Assembly: GCA_964647825.1 (NCBI GenBank)
Contig: CAZYJL010000008.1
Coordinates: forward strand, 1 to 64,000
Reading direction: 5' to 3'
Length of the DNA: 64,000 bases
Origin: VFKI01 sp964647825
Lineage (GTDB): Bacteria; Pseudomonadota; Gammaproteobacteria; DSM-16500
Shown: piece after piece, positions 16,838 to 25,599 of the stretch
How positions within the stretch are numbered: position 1 is the stretch's first letter
How the letters are laid out: every line of letters begins with the position of its first letter
Translations under genes and position numbers: made by a program
The notes under the pieces: generated by a model
What the model saw: the letters and a program-made list of their open reading frames with translations, nothing else
Told to the model about the DNA's origin: nothing
The model's database searches: none

Positions 16838-17509
16838 ATGGATGCATTCCCAACACTCCCACCAGTGCGCTACAGTGAATTACGTCACCAAATTCGCTCC
16901 GGTGATATTTTACTCTGCGCAGGCAGCAGTCCTTTTTCAACGCTGATTCAACGCGCCACAGAAAGTGTCTTCAGTCATGTCGGATTTTTATTACGGCTTG
17001 ATGCTATTGATCGCATAATGATTTTAGAAAGTGTCGAAAGTATTGGCGTGCGTGCAATGCCGCTAAGCAATTATGTCTGCGACTACAATGCAACCAATCA
17101 AGGGTATCCTGGCAAAATGCTCATTGCACGCCACGCAGATTTTCGTGCAGAAAATATTGCGTATTTATCACAATTTGCTACACGATTATTAGGCTACCCT
17201 TACAATTCGCGTGAAATTATTGATATTGCAATGCGCATTGGTCTTGGTAGCGTGGGAATTCATCCAGCATCGGCTGAAAATACCGCACGACGCGCTTTTA
17301 TTTGTTCAGAATATGTGGCGTTTTGTTTTCACTCAGTCGGCATTCAAATTGATTATGATCCACGGGGTTTTATTGCGCCGGCTGATTTTGCGCGTTGTCC
17401 GCGTATCTCTCCCGTTGGCATCATTGATCCGACAGCAATACCGCGTTACGAAAAAAATCTACCCTTCGCGCTGTTACAAAAAAATAGAAAAAAAGAAATA
17501 CCCGCTTGA
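16838..17509 (+). CDS. YiiX/YebB-like permuted NlpC/P60 cysteine hydrolase
   Basis: About 223 residues of the DUF830-type permuted papain fold, a family of amidase- or lipase-like cysteine hydrolases. Visible: GDILLCAG (opening strand), the histidine in VFSHVGFLL near residue 44, a glutamate in ILESVES, and the cysteine in FICSEYVAF near residue 156, a plausible catalytic set. No signal peptide is seen. An in-frame ATG at 16826 directly abuts an AAGG, so 16838 is preferred (AAGGA 11 bases upstream), but the choice is not firm. The substrate is unknown; bacterial peptidoglycan, N-acyl lipids or a host target are all possible. Confidence 0.82.
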   Translation: MDAFPTLPPVRYSELRHQIRSGDILLCAGSSPFSTLIQRATESVFSHVGFLLRLDAIDRIMILESVESIGVRAMPLSNYVCDYNATNQGYPGKMLIARHADFRAENIAYLSQFATRLLGYPYNSREIIDIAMRIGLGSVGIHPASAENTARRAFICSEYVAFCFHSVGIQIDYDPRGFIAPADFARCPRISPVGIIDPTAIPRYEKNLPFALLQKNRKKEIPA

Positions 17510-17628
17510 ATAAAAAATTAAAATTGCACCAGAAATTTAACTTACCTAGAATGCTAGGCAAAATAAATCATGCATGATTGCTGTTTATTTTTAAGAAATT
17601 GGGATAAATCTTAAAATAAGGAATCCAG

Positions 17629-19224
17629 ATGGAACACGTTTCTGAAAAAAATTATCAGACCTTTCCTAAAATAAATTCTTCTGCAGAAAATAAAGATGTG
17701 ATTATTTTAGATGATATCAATCATCATGTTAACGATGCAGGCATATGGCTCTACCAGCATGCAGGCGATGCACTACGTTACACTGCAGATGCACTCCGCA
17801 TCACCGGTAAAAAACTGCTTGTGATTGGTGATGAATCTGTCAGGCTTTTGCTACAACCCCCAATCAATACGATAAATACAATAGTCCGTGGGCCTGAACA
17901 CAATGACTCTCTCGAATTAGCAAAAAATTTAGGAATGTATGCGTTCAATCCTTTCCTGACTATATTTGAAAATTTTACAAAAGCGAATGGTGATTGGACA
18001 TGGGTTCCACTGCAACCCACCATCGCACGTGCAATTGAAGCAACCTTCTTACTCACCGCGCCATTTCACCAGCGCACAAGACCACTAAATGAACGCCTTC
18101 TTGACTTTTTAACAGGTTTTAACGCGTTGAGCTTATCTGTGCTCGCTGAATGCTACGCCCTTCTTCTAACAGACCTTACTCAACAAGATTCCCCCTTTAC
18201 CTTAAATACATTACTACCCAATCATTTACCCGAATTTTTTCAGCAATTTTCGACAGAAAATTGGCAGACCACTCAGACAATTACCGCTCTATTACTTAGC
18301 TATTTGATGGTGACAAATGCCTATATTGCTGGCAAAGGTCTGACACAAAGCCTATTGCCTGAACAATGGCATCAATTACGTATTGCGATTCGGACCGATG
18401 GATTTCACCGCATCGACCGTGCATTAAAGAAATCACCTGAAGCAGAAATCGCTTCACTATTAACTATGCATACAGCCATTGCAAAAAATCAACGTCTTGG
18501 TTTTACTCTTGATATAATCAGTCGATCGTTTGAAACACTACTCACTGCACCTTCTCTTGCTGTAACTCGAGCCCCTCGCTATACAGCCTCCCATCTCACC
18601 TCTTACAAACCAGCAATTCATAAATTTCAGCGCTATCAAAAAATTGCGCAAGATGCATTACAACCACAGCTCATGGAATCTTCGCCAGAGCAAAAAGAAT
18701 CGCCTCATTCGCCTTTATTAATTGAACCAAATAAAGAATTAACAGAACCTAATGGCTGTTGCGCAACATTCGCAAGAAGTACTTTTAGCTTATTTTCCGC
18801 TGTACGAAAAAATTTAGCTGCAAAGAAGATCCCACAAGATGATCTAGAAAACCCAGCACCCCCTCCTACTTATGAACAAGCAATAAATAAAAATAAAGCA
18901 CAATACAGTGATTTTGCATCCCGTTTTTTTGGTGATAAAGAGTCACGTCAAAATCGTGCCCTGCGTGACTTTCATTATCGTACGATTAGTTATTATCTTG
19001 AATATCATTGCTTACCACCAACACCACCTATTGGTGCACCCGAACATGCAACAAATCCACGCTGGTATGAAGACGCATTAAATGATGAAAAGGTAAAACA
19101 GCTCTTAAGTTATGACATAGCAAACATTGATGTCGACGATAGACATCCAGCTGCACAATTTAATCAAATACTTTTTGAGTATTACACACGTCCACCCATG
19201 TCACAGCTCAAGTTGCAACGTTAA
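17629..19224 (+). CDS. hypothetical protein with a PPxY motif
   Basis: 531 residues, not recognised. AAGGA lies six bases before ATG 17629. The middle (residues about 160-250) holds two hydrophobic helices, around ALSLSVLAECYALLL and ALLLSYLMVTNAYIAG, that could span a membrane. Near residue 417 is APPPTYEQA, a PPxY core of the kind bound by WW domains of NEDD4-type ubiquitin ligases in eukaryotes. No signal peptide. It is solitary, followed by a palindromic repeat, and lower in G+C than the flanking housekeeping genes. Effector status is inferred only from the motif and context. Confidence 0.8.
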   Translation: MEHVSEKNYQTFPKINSSAENKDVIILDDINHHVNDAGIWLYQHAGDALRYTADALRITGKKLLVIGDESVRLLLQPPINTINTIVRGPEHNDSLELAKNLGMYAFNPFLTIFENFTKANGDWTWVPLQPTIARAIEATFLLTAPFHQRTRPLNERLLDFLTGFNALSLSVLAECYALLLTDLTQQDSPFTLNTLLPNHLPEFFQQFSTENWQTTQTITALLLSYLMVTNAYIAGKGLTQSLLPEQWHQLRIAIRTDGFHRIDRALKKSPEAEIASLLTMHTAIAKNQRLGFTLDIISRSFETLLTAPSLAVTRAPRYTASHLTSYKPAIHKFQRYQKIAQDALQPQLMESSPEQKESPHSPLLIEPNKELTEPNGCCATFARSTFSLFSAVRKNLAAKKIPQDDLENPAPPPTYEQAINKNKAQYSDFASRFFGDKESRQNRALRDFHYRTISYYLEYHCLPPTPPIGAPEHATNPRWYEDALNDEKVKQLLSYDIANIDVDDRHPAAQFNQILFEYYTRPPMSQLKLQR

Positions 19225-19276
19225 CCTATTCGATCTTATTATCCGCAAGATCTCATAGTATATCGCTGACAAAAAA

Positions 19277-19305
19277 CTGGATGCCGCGCATCAAGCGCGG
19301 CATGA
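19277..19305. repeat. dispersed palindromic repeat
   Basis: CTGGATGCCGCGCATCAAGCGCGGCATGA: an inverted repeat (CCGCGC / GCGCGG) found also at 37322-37350 and, reversed, at 37274-37302. In this position it lies between the ends of the convergent gene at 17629 and waaA. Confidence 0.75.
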
Positions 19306-19381
19306 TAGATAGAAACACACGCCGACGAAACGCGTAAGATGACAGAATAACCGAAACGGTCGTCAACAATAAAAATACTTA

Positions 19382-20647
19382 TCAAGTTAATTGCACAATC
19401 TCAGCAATAATAGTGAGCTGCTTTTGCAACGAGCCTCGATTTTTTATTACTACATCCAAGGCTTTTTTTCCTGTGGCAACACATAAAGCAGGGTCTTCCG
19501 CAAATTGAATTAATGCGGCAGCTAATTCTTTTGCATTTTCAACCTGTTGCATTGCACCTGCTTGCAACATATCCGCACTAATTTCTGCAAAATTAAATAA
19601 ACACGGGCCCGTTAAAATCGGTTTACTCAATGCCGCGGGTTCAATCATATTGTGTCCGCCTACTTGTGCAAAACTCCCCGCAACACACGCCACATCTGAC
19701 GCGGCATACAGTAAAAGCATTTCACCGACAGAGTCTGCCAAATACACAGACGTTGTGGTGTCACACAGTGTTTTTTCACTACGACGCACTAGCGAAAATT
19801 TTTTCTCGATGATTTCCGCAGCAACTGCATCAAAACGCTCAGGATGACGCGGAACTAAAATTAATAACGCATTAGGTATTTTTTCACGTAGCACAGCGTG
19901 TGCTGCCAACATGACTGTTTCTTCACTTGGATGGGTACTCGCCGCAATCCAGACAAAACGATGTTGCCCCAACTGTTCGCGCAACGCCGCGCCCGCAGCA
20001 GCGACCGTCGGTGCAATGTCTAAATCATATTTCAAACTACCGGTCACTGTGACACGCTCGCGCGGCATGCCTAGCGCAATAAAGCGTTCTGCATCTGGCT
20101 GTGCATGCACCGCTAACCGATGAATCGCCGTAAACATTTCCCGCACCAATGGTAAAACACGCCGATAGCCATTGGCTGATTTTTCTGACAGTCGAGCATT
20201 CGCAATCACCACTGGAATACCGCGTTTTTTACACGCCGCCAATAACTCAGGCCACAATTCTGTTTCCATGATAACGGCAACTTGCGGATTGACCCGACCA
20301 AGGAAACGATTCACTGCACCGACCAAATCATACGGGATACAAGCGCTTTTCACGGAGTCACCAAAGACTGCTGCGACACGTGCTAATCCAGTGGCTGTCA
20401 TATTCGTCACTAAAATTGGCTTCCCGGGGTAACGTTTTTGCAGCCCCTTAATTAAGGGTACCGCTGCAATCGTTTCCCCTAAAGAAACCGCATGCACCCA
20501 AATACAATCCGATAAACGATGTGGACAAAAACCCAACCGTTCCGCAAAACGATAAGGATACGTACGTGAAAACCGTGCGCGCCATAAAAGGCGTAAAAAA
20601 ACAAAAGGAATCACCAAGTAAAACAAAACACGATAAAGATATCGCAC
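19382..20647 (-). CDS. waaA: 3-deoxy-D-manno-octulosonic acid transferase
   Basis: Inner-membrane enzyme that adds Kdo to lipid A precursors. The N-terminal hydrophobic anchor (residues 1-23) is followed by HAVSLGETIA near residue 53, the METELWPELL motif near residue 127, RLSEKS, and the C-terminal domain with SFAQVGGHNMIEPAAL near residue 326. 421 residues, close to the family length of about 425. The start is GTG 20647 with GGGAG upstream. Shows the organism makes a Kdo-containing LPS. Divergent from rpe. Confidence 0.96.
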   Translation of the reverse strand: MRYLYRVLFYLVIPFVFLRLLWRARFSRTYPYRFAERLGFCPHRLSDCIWVHAVSLGETIAAVPLIKGLQKRYPGKPILVTNMTATGLARVAAVFGDSVKSACIPYDLVGAVNRFLGRVNPQVAVIMETELWPELLAACKKRGIPVVIANARLSEKSANGYRRVLPLVREMFTAIHRLAVHAQPDAERFIALGMPRERVTVTGSLKYDLDIAPTVAAAGAALREQLGQHRFVWIAASTHPSEETVMLAAHAVLREKIPNALLILVPRHPERFDAVAAEIIEKKFSLVRRSEKTLCDTTTSVYLADSVGEMLLLYAASDVACVAGSFAQVGGHNMIEPAALSKPILTGPCLFNFAEISADMLQAGAMQQVENAKELAAALIQFAEDPALCVATGKKALDVVIKNRGSLQKQLTIIAEIVQLT

Positions 20648-20739
20648 GAGTGCATCACTCCCTTTGTCGTTCGCGAAAAGCGCGATTATAGGGAATCACC
20701 ATAGATTTGAATACCGGTTTCTGGTTATCATTCACACCC

Positions 20740-21423
20740 ATGACGACACATACTTACACATCTGACTTTCGTATCTCCCCTTCTCTGCTTTCTGCGGATT
20801 TTGCGCGTTTAGGCGATGAGGCAGCAAAGGTCATTGCAGCAGGGGGTGATCGCCTGCATTTAGATGTCATGGATAATCACTATGTCCCAAACCTCACGGT
20901 TGGACCACTCGTCTGCGTGGCACTACGTCAGTTTGGGATTGCTGCACCGATTGATGTCCATCTCATGACAAGACCAGTGGATTCATTAATTATTGAATTT
21001 GCCAAAGCGGGCGCTACCAGCATTACTTTTCATCCAGAATGTTCTGACCATGTTGATCGGAGTCTTGATCTCATTCGTCATGCCAATTGTGAAGCGGGCC
21101 TTGCGATTAATCCAGCAACCTCGTTACACGTCCTAGATCATGTGATGGACAAACTCGACTTAATCCTGATGATGTCGGTCAACCCCGGCTTTGGCGGTCA
21201 AAAACTGATCCCATCCACATTGGATAAAATTCAAAAAGCGCGTCAACGCATTACAGCAAGCGGTTATCCATTACGTCTTGCCGTCGATGGCGGTATTCGT
21301 ACTGACAATATTGCCGAGGTTGCAAAAGCGGGCGCGGATACATTCATTGCAGGATCTGCTATTTTTAACCAGCCAGATTATGCAGCCGTTATCACGGCGA
21401 TGCGTCACGCACTTGATAAATAA
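20740..21423 (+). CDS. rpe: ribulose-phosphate 3-epimerase
   Basis: Interconverts ribulose-5-phosphate and xylulose-5-phosphate in the pentose phosphate pathway. TIM-barrel motifs: SPSLLSADFARLG, HLDVMDNHYVPNLT, DVHLMT, MSVNPGFGGQ and VDGGI near residue 183. 227 residues. ATG 20740 starts just before the conserved N-terminus; a TTG at 20707 in the same frame would add eleven residues not seen in the family. Also supplies ribulose-5-phosphate used by RibBA. Confidence 0.96.
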   Translation: MTTHTYTSDFRISPSLLSADFARLGDEAAKVIAAGGDRLHLDVMDNHYVPNLTVGPLVCVALRQFGIAAPIDVHLMTRPVDSLIIEFAKAGATSITFHPECSDHVDRSLDLIRHANCEAGLAINPATSLHVLDHVMDKLDLILMMSVNPGFGGQKLIPSTLDKIQKARQRITASGYPLRLAVDGGIRTDNIAEVAKAGADTFIAGSAIFNQPDYAAVITAMRHALDK

Positions 21424-21452
21424 CGTATTGCCCAGAAGGGAGAGCGCTCACC

Positions 21453-21860
21453 ATGACGACGATACGCCCTGAAAGACCCGCACCAACCGCAGGTTTGCGC
21501 CACGTTGCCCTTTTTGTGACAAAATTGGAAACCTGTGCGGATTTCTACACACGCTTACTTGGTATGCAAATTGATTGGCAACCTGACCCAGATAATATTT
21601 ATTTAACCTCGGGCCACGATAATTTAGCGTTACATCGCGCACCGCCAGCATTCAACCCAGCCAAACATCAACGCCTTGATCATATTGGTTTTTTTATTAA
21701 AAAACGCGAAGATGTGGACTTATGGCATGCTTGGCTACTTGCTGAAGGGGCCGATATTCGTGCACTACCACGTGACCATCGCGATGGCACACGCAGTTTT
21801 TATTGTGCAGACCCCGATGGTAATATTGTGCAACTTATACACATCCCTTCTGCAAAATAA
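21453..21860 (+). CDS. VOC-family protein (glyoxalase/dioxygenase superfamily)
   Basis: 135 residues with one pair of beta-alpha-beta-beta-beta modules. Candidate metal ligands: His in LRHVALFV, His in LDHIGFFI. The usual glutamate of GNIVEL is replaced by glutamine (GNIVQLIHI), so metal binding or catalysis may differ from classical glyoxalase I. Starts 30 bases after rpe with GAAGGGAG upstream, probably the same transcript. The substrate is unknown. Confidence 0.85.
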   Translation: MTTIRPERPAPTAGLRHVALFVTKLETCADFYTRLLGMQIDWQPDPDNIYLTSGHDNLALHRAPPAFNPAKHQRLDHIGFFIKKREDVDLWHAWLLAEGADIRALPRDHRDGTRSFYCADPDGNIVQLIHIPSAK

Positions 21861-22013
21861 AATTCCTCATAAAATTTAATAAGCTATGCTTATTTATCCC
21901 TCAACTGAATCAAAAGTGAGCAATACTCGTCCGCAAACGGGCGTATACTAACCCTGTACGAAAAAATGCGTTCTATCCACTTGGAAGTATCACTTGCAAA
22001 AAGGAGAACGGCC

Positions 22014-22241
22014 ATGAAACCAGAAACACCAAAGAAAGCCGATAATTTCGGTAATAAATCCTCCCAAGGACAGTCTGGCAAACAGCCCTATATTCAACCA
22101 ACACAGCCAGGCGCAAAAGGTCCCCAACAACCCGGTCAGGGCCAAGCCAAACCACAACAAAAAGCCCCACAAGGCGGTTGGCAACAAGGGGGTGGCAACA
22201 GTGGCGGCAATATCGGTGGCAAAGGAGATGGACGCCGGTAA
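22014..22241 (+). CDS. small Gly/Gln/Pro-rich protein
   Basis: 75 residues starting MKPETPKKADNFGNK, then low complexity in Q, G, P and K (QPGQGQAKPQQ, GGNSGGNIGGKGDG). AAGGAGA lies seven bases before ATG 22014, a strong ribosome site, and an intrinsic terminator follows, which supports a real gene. Likely disordered, basic and soluble. No family is recognised; a nucleic-acid-binding or chromatin-like role is only speculation. Confidence 0.7.
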   Translation: MKPETPKKADNFGNKSSQGQSGKQPYIQPTQPGAKGPQQPGQGQAKPQQKAPQGGWQQGGGNSGGNIGGKGDGRR

Positions 22242-22286
22242 TTTCATCCGGTTAGCGCATCGCGTTCACTTTGTACCGTGTAAGAC

Positions 22287-22350
22287 CCCGCAGCAGTTTG
22301 TTATCCGTTCATGGATGAGTCATTAGGATAACCAGCTGCTGCGGTTTTTA
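22287..22350 (+). terminator. intrinsic terminator with a long stem
   Basis: CCGCAGCAG ... CTGCTGCGG stem (22288-22344) with an internal TTATCC / GGATAA stem, followed by TTTTTATTTT. It lies 46 bases after the small gene at 22014. The rest of 22351-22545 shows no supported gene. Confidence 0.85.
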
Positions 22351-22545
22351 TTTTATGAAAGATAATAGCTCAGTGGCGGTGTGTTTTTTCGCTTAACTGC
22401 ATATCAGTCGTCCATCCGCTGTTGCAAGTGATCGAAGCCTTGCCCTTTCCTATCACATGAAACGTACTTTTATCAGTAAAACGCAGCTTGCTGTTTGGCA
22501 ATTACGATCAGTTAAGCAAACAAATACACTCCCGCTGAGCGATTA

Positions 22546-22872
22546 CTATGAAACCTTTTTAAGCTCAACGACATAATTTAAACGTTGCCGTTTTAATTGT
22601 TGTTTAATCAATAACTCTAACAATGGCTCGATAGAGTAACCTAGAACAGATGCCACTTTTTTTGCAAAACTAAAGCCCACTTCTTTTCGATTATGTTCCA
22701 CATCACTCAAAAACTGTTTCGATACCCCCAGTTTTTTTGCTAATACCACCTGAGAAATTTCATCGCTTAATCGTAATGAACGCACCAACCCGCCAAAGGT
22801 CATTTTATTTCCGATATCTTTGGTTGCCTCAAGCGCATCGACCAACTCTGTGTCGTTTCTTTTAGTAGTCAT
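22546..22872 (-). CDS. XRE-family antitoxin
   Basis: 108-residue helix-turn-helix protein; the HTH reads VVLAKKLGVSKQFLSDVEHNRK (residues about 41-62). It is the second gene of a toxin-antitoxin pair: its ATG lies inside the last eleven bases of the full-length toxin frame, the usual coupling in RelE/HigB-type loci. The antitoxin frame is intact. It probably represses its own promoter. Other XRE regulators cannot be excluded, but the neighbour decides the call. Confidence 0.85.
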   Translation of the reverse strand: MTTKRNDTELVDALEATKDIGNKMTFGGLVRSLRLSDEISQVVLAKKLGVSKQFLSDVEHNRKEVGFSFAKKVASVLGYSIEPLLELLIKQQLKRQRLNYVVELKKVS

Positions 22873-23143
22873 GGGGCATCACCTCTATTATCTCAACAAA
22901 CTCAATCATGCCATCCTCTTTAATACAATAAATGGCACGCTATTGCCTATTTAAACGAATAGACCGCTGTCCTTTTCTATCACCATGCAGAGGCTCATCA
23001 TGCCACCCAGAGCGCTTTCTTGTTTCCGCCAAACCCACTTTATTTACTGCCACCAACCATGCTCGGAATTTTTCTTGAATATACAACGGCGTTCGCTTTA
23101 ACTCTTTTATCGCTTGTTTCGTCATTTTTACGACAGTAATCAT
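22862..23143 (-). pseudogene. RelE/HigB-type toxin interrupted by an in-frame TAG
   Basis: From ATG 23143 the frame encodes 67 residues, including WHDEPLHGDRKGQRSIRL, a hallmark of this toxin type, then stops at TAG (22942-22940) after NRQ. The same frame continues with RAIYCIKEDG ... VEIIEVMPHDY to a TAA at 22864-22862. The whole is 94 codons, as in relatives. The stop replaces the aromatic residue normally found before RAIY (TGG to TAG would do it). The lost 26 residues include the terminal beta strands carrying active-site residues, so the toxin is probably dead. Confidence 0.85.
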
Positions 23144-23331
23144 TTATTTCCTTAGGACTTGAAAACAATAGTACACCTAAATATAGGTACTTTCAAACAC
23201 GCTCTCTTACATCTATAAATACCCCCCCACAACTGCTCAACAAAAAATCAAATACACCATAATTCTTGACTTTTCTGCGCTCATATGTGAATGGTTAATT
23301 ATCTGGGAATCATAAAAAAAGGGGATTCACG

Positions 23332-25593
23332 ATGAGCACACCAAAAGCCGGCATACCGTCTGAACAAGATGATAAAAAAATTGCTTTTCCTGCGCTCGAA
23401 CCCTTATCCCTACACGACACACTCGAAGAAAAAACGGCATACTTAATTGAACAGAAATTTTTATCACCATCGCTACCTGAATTTATCAACCAATTGACAT
23501 CGCTAACGGAATCAACAAATCCAGACATTCAAAAACTTGCTAAAGACGCTGTTGCGGGGGTTGAAAAAAAAACCACAACACTTTATGACTCGCAAAGTCA
23601 CTATCTTCCACTGCTAGCTGCTAAAAAATTAGTACACAAATCTCTCGCCATTGCGATTTACAATACAGCAGCAGCATATGTGAAACATATCAAAGAAAAT
23701 GTTAAAACAGAAACAGAACGTACACATAAATTAAATGATCTTAACAAATTTTTCTCTCCTTTCTTTTTTACTTATTCAAAAAACCCTAAAAAACGTATTT
23801 TTGAAAATGGAAGTCTGCTCCCTTTTACTGACTGTTACCAAGCCTTCAAAAATACGTTGAACGAGCTCAACTCAAAAGATGGCTATGCTGCATTTGCAGA
23901 GCGCATCAGTAATTTAATTGAAGAAATTGACACATCCACTATTTTCCGTACCTGCGAAAAAATTAAATTACTAAGAGAAAATTTGAATGAAGCCGCGGCA
24001 CACTGTCAAAAAGAATTAGCAATTCTCTATGCTGATGACAAAGAAATAGATAAACATCTTTTCTGTACAACGGCTAAAAAACTTGATGATGCAAGCCCTA
24101 TTGCCTTCGAGATTGACTGGAGCGCAAAATTACTCACTTGGAATTTACTCGCCAATGAAGCACCAAAGAAACAGACGCAATTAACTAGTCTCGCGGTAAA
24201 AGACAACGCAACACATTTGTTTGAAGAGCAACTAAATAAAACGAATAAATTAAAAGCTTCACTCAACGACTTTCTCATATTAAAAAATCCTAAAAAATTT
24301 AGCGACTACCTCGGCTTTGCTCCTTTGGAAGAATCTCCCGATGATTTTTTAAAAAAACAGGCCAGCTACCAAAACTATTTACTAGCCCTTAAAAATCTAG
24401 ATCACATACTTGATCAAAATCAAAGTGTTAATACTGCGAGAAAAAATGCAATAAAGTTTGAAAATTTCTCAGATTATGATAATTACGTGCTGAGCGACTT
24501 ATCTGCTGCAAAAAAATTATATGATGCGCAACAAGCTTTGATCATCGCCAAAGATAAATTGATTGATTTTGCTAATGCAAAAATAAAAGAAGAAATTGAA
24601 AAACAACAAAAAATCTTTCAAGAAGATCTTCAAGAAGCCAAAAGAGAAATAGATTATATTAAAAACAGAGCAGAAAAAGCATCACTAGATTTTTCAGATT
24701 TTTACAAAGAATACAAAAAAAGTATCGGGTTCATTAGCGATCACATAAACCAATTAACTAATTTAGAAAAACGCGTTGAAGAAAATAAAAAAACAAAAAC
24801 ACTAGAGGAAATACTAATTTTTAACAAGGATAAATATGAACAATTTATTCACATTAAAGAAGACCTCAATAAAATAACAATACCATTACTTCAAAAAATT
24901 ACGGAAAAAAAAGTTCTTCTTAGTCAAAAAGAAAAATATATTGAAGATAGAAGAGATGAAGAAAAAGAATCTAAAGAATTTGAAAGACAAAAAAAAGAAA
25001 ATGCTCAACAAAAAATTAAAGGGATAAAAAAAATTCAAACCGCTACCATTGAAAGCAAAATTATTCAACTAAAGAATATTATCCAATTGTGTGATGATTA
25101 TATTACAAATCATCTTAACAAAAATTCTAAACAGTACGATGAGGCAGCAATAGAAAACCTCGATATCAATCACATTCCATCATTTGTTGGCATACAGCAT
25201 AAACTAGCAGTCATCCAAAAAATTAAAGCTATCGCTTCTGACAGCATAAACACTTTAGAAACAAAAAAAGTGGTAATAGCTAAGACAGAAAATACTTATC
25301 CACAAAAAGATTTGGATATGATTTTTAGGCAAGAAGAAAACACAATGCAAACATTTCTAGAAAAGCCCAGCACTCGTCATATTTTATGCACACATCGTAA
25401 TGGTGAGCCAGACTTAGCTGGACAAAGTTTTTTGAAAACACTGACGTTATTATTAATAAGCGCTCTACTTTATATACCAAAAACTTTCTTCCAACCGAAA
25501 AGCCAGCATTTTTTCCAATCTGTCAGGAACAATCTAAGACAGACGCCACAAAATGAAAATCAGCATACACCACGCCCTGTGGCAGCACGGTGA
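23332..25593 (+). CDS. hypothetical coiled-coil protein with C-terminal hydrophobic segment
   Basis: 753 residues, not recognised. GGGGA lies before ATG 23332. Long helical, lysine/glutamate-rich protein with dense coiled-coil character from about residue 390 to 570 (for example KIKEEIEKQQKIFQEDLQEAK). One hydrophobic stretch near residue 705 (LTLLLISALLYIP) could be a membrane anchor. No signal peptide. It is followed six bases later by the PLP dehydratase gene, so the two may share a transcript, although the composition is quite different. It resembles coiled-coil Dot/Icm effectors in design; that is inference. Confidence 0.8.
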   Translation: MSTPKAGIPSEQDDKKIAFPALEPLSLHDTLEEKTAYLIEQKFLSPSLPEFINQLTSLTESTNPDIQKLAKDAVAGVEKKTTTLYDSQSHYLPLLAAKKLVHKSLAIAIYNTAAAYVKHIKENVKTETERTHKLNDLNKFFSPFFFTYSKNPKKRIFENGSLLPFTDCYQAFKNTLNELNSKDGYAAFAERISNLIEEIDTSTIFRTCEKIKLLRENLNEAAAHCQKELAILYADDKEIDKHLFCTTAKKLDDASPIAFEIDWSAKLLTWNLLANEAPKKQTQLTSLAVKDNATHLFEEQLNKTNKLKASLNDFLILKNPKKFSDYLGFAPLEESPDDFLKKQASYQNYLLALKNLDHILDQNQSVNTARKNAIKFENFSDYDNYVLSDLSAAKKLYDAQQALIIAKDKLIDFANAKIKEEIEKQQKIFQEDLQEAKREIDYIKNRAEKASLDFSDFYKEYKKSIGFISDHINQLTNLEKRVEENKKTKTLEEILIFNKDKYEQFIHIKEDLNKITIPLLQKITEKKVLLSQKEKYIEDRRDEEKESKEFERQKKENAQQKIKGIKKIQTATIESKIIQLKNIIQLCDDYITNHLNKNSKQYDEAAIENLDINHIPSFVGIQHKLAVIQKIKAIASDSINTLETKKVVIAKTENTYPQKDLDMIFRQEENTMQTFLEKPSTRHILCTHRNGEPDLAGQSFLKTLTLLLISALLYIPKTFFQPKSQHFFQSVRNNLRQTPQNENQHTPRPVAAR

Positions 25594-25599
25594 TAAAAA

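Noticed and set aside
22457..22575. 39-codon ORF on the plus strand ending inside the XRE gene
   Set aside because: No ribosome site, no recognised motif and overlap with the antitoxin's 3' end.
11767..23143. Recoded stop codon as the explanation for interrupted toxins
   Set aside because: All three different stop codons and a frameshift are involved, and the surrounding conserved genes end normally at TAA, TAG or TGA; decay is the simpler account.
23266..23300. Promoter with TTGACT before the 753-residue gene
   Set aside because: No -10 at acceptable spacing (16-18 bases) could be found.
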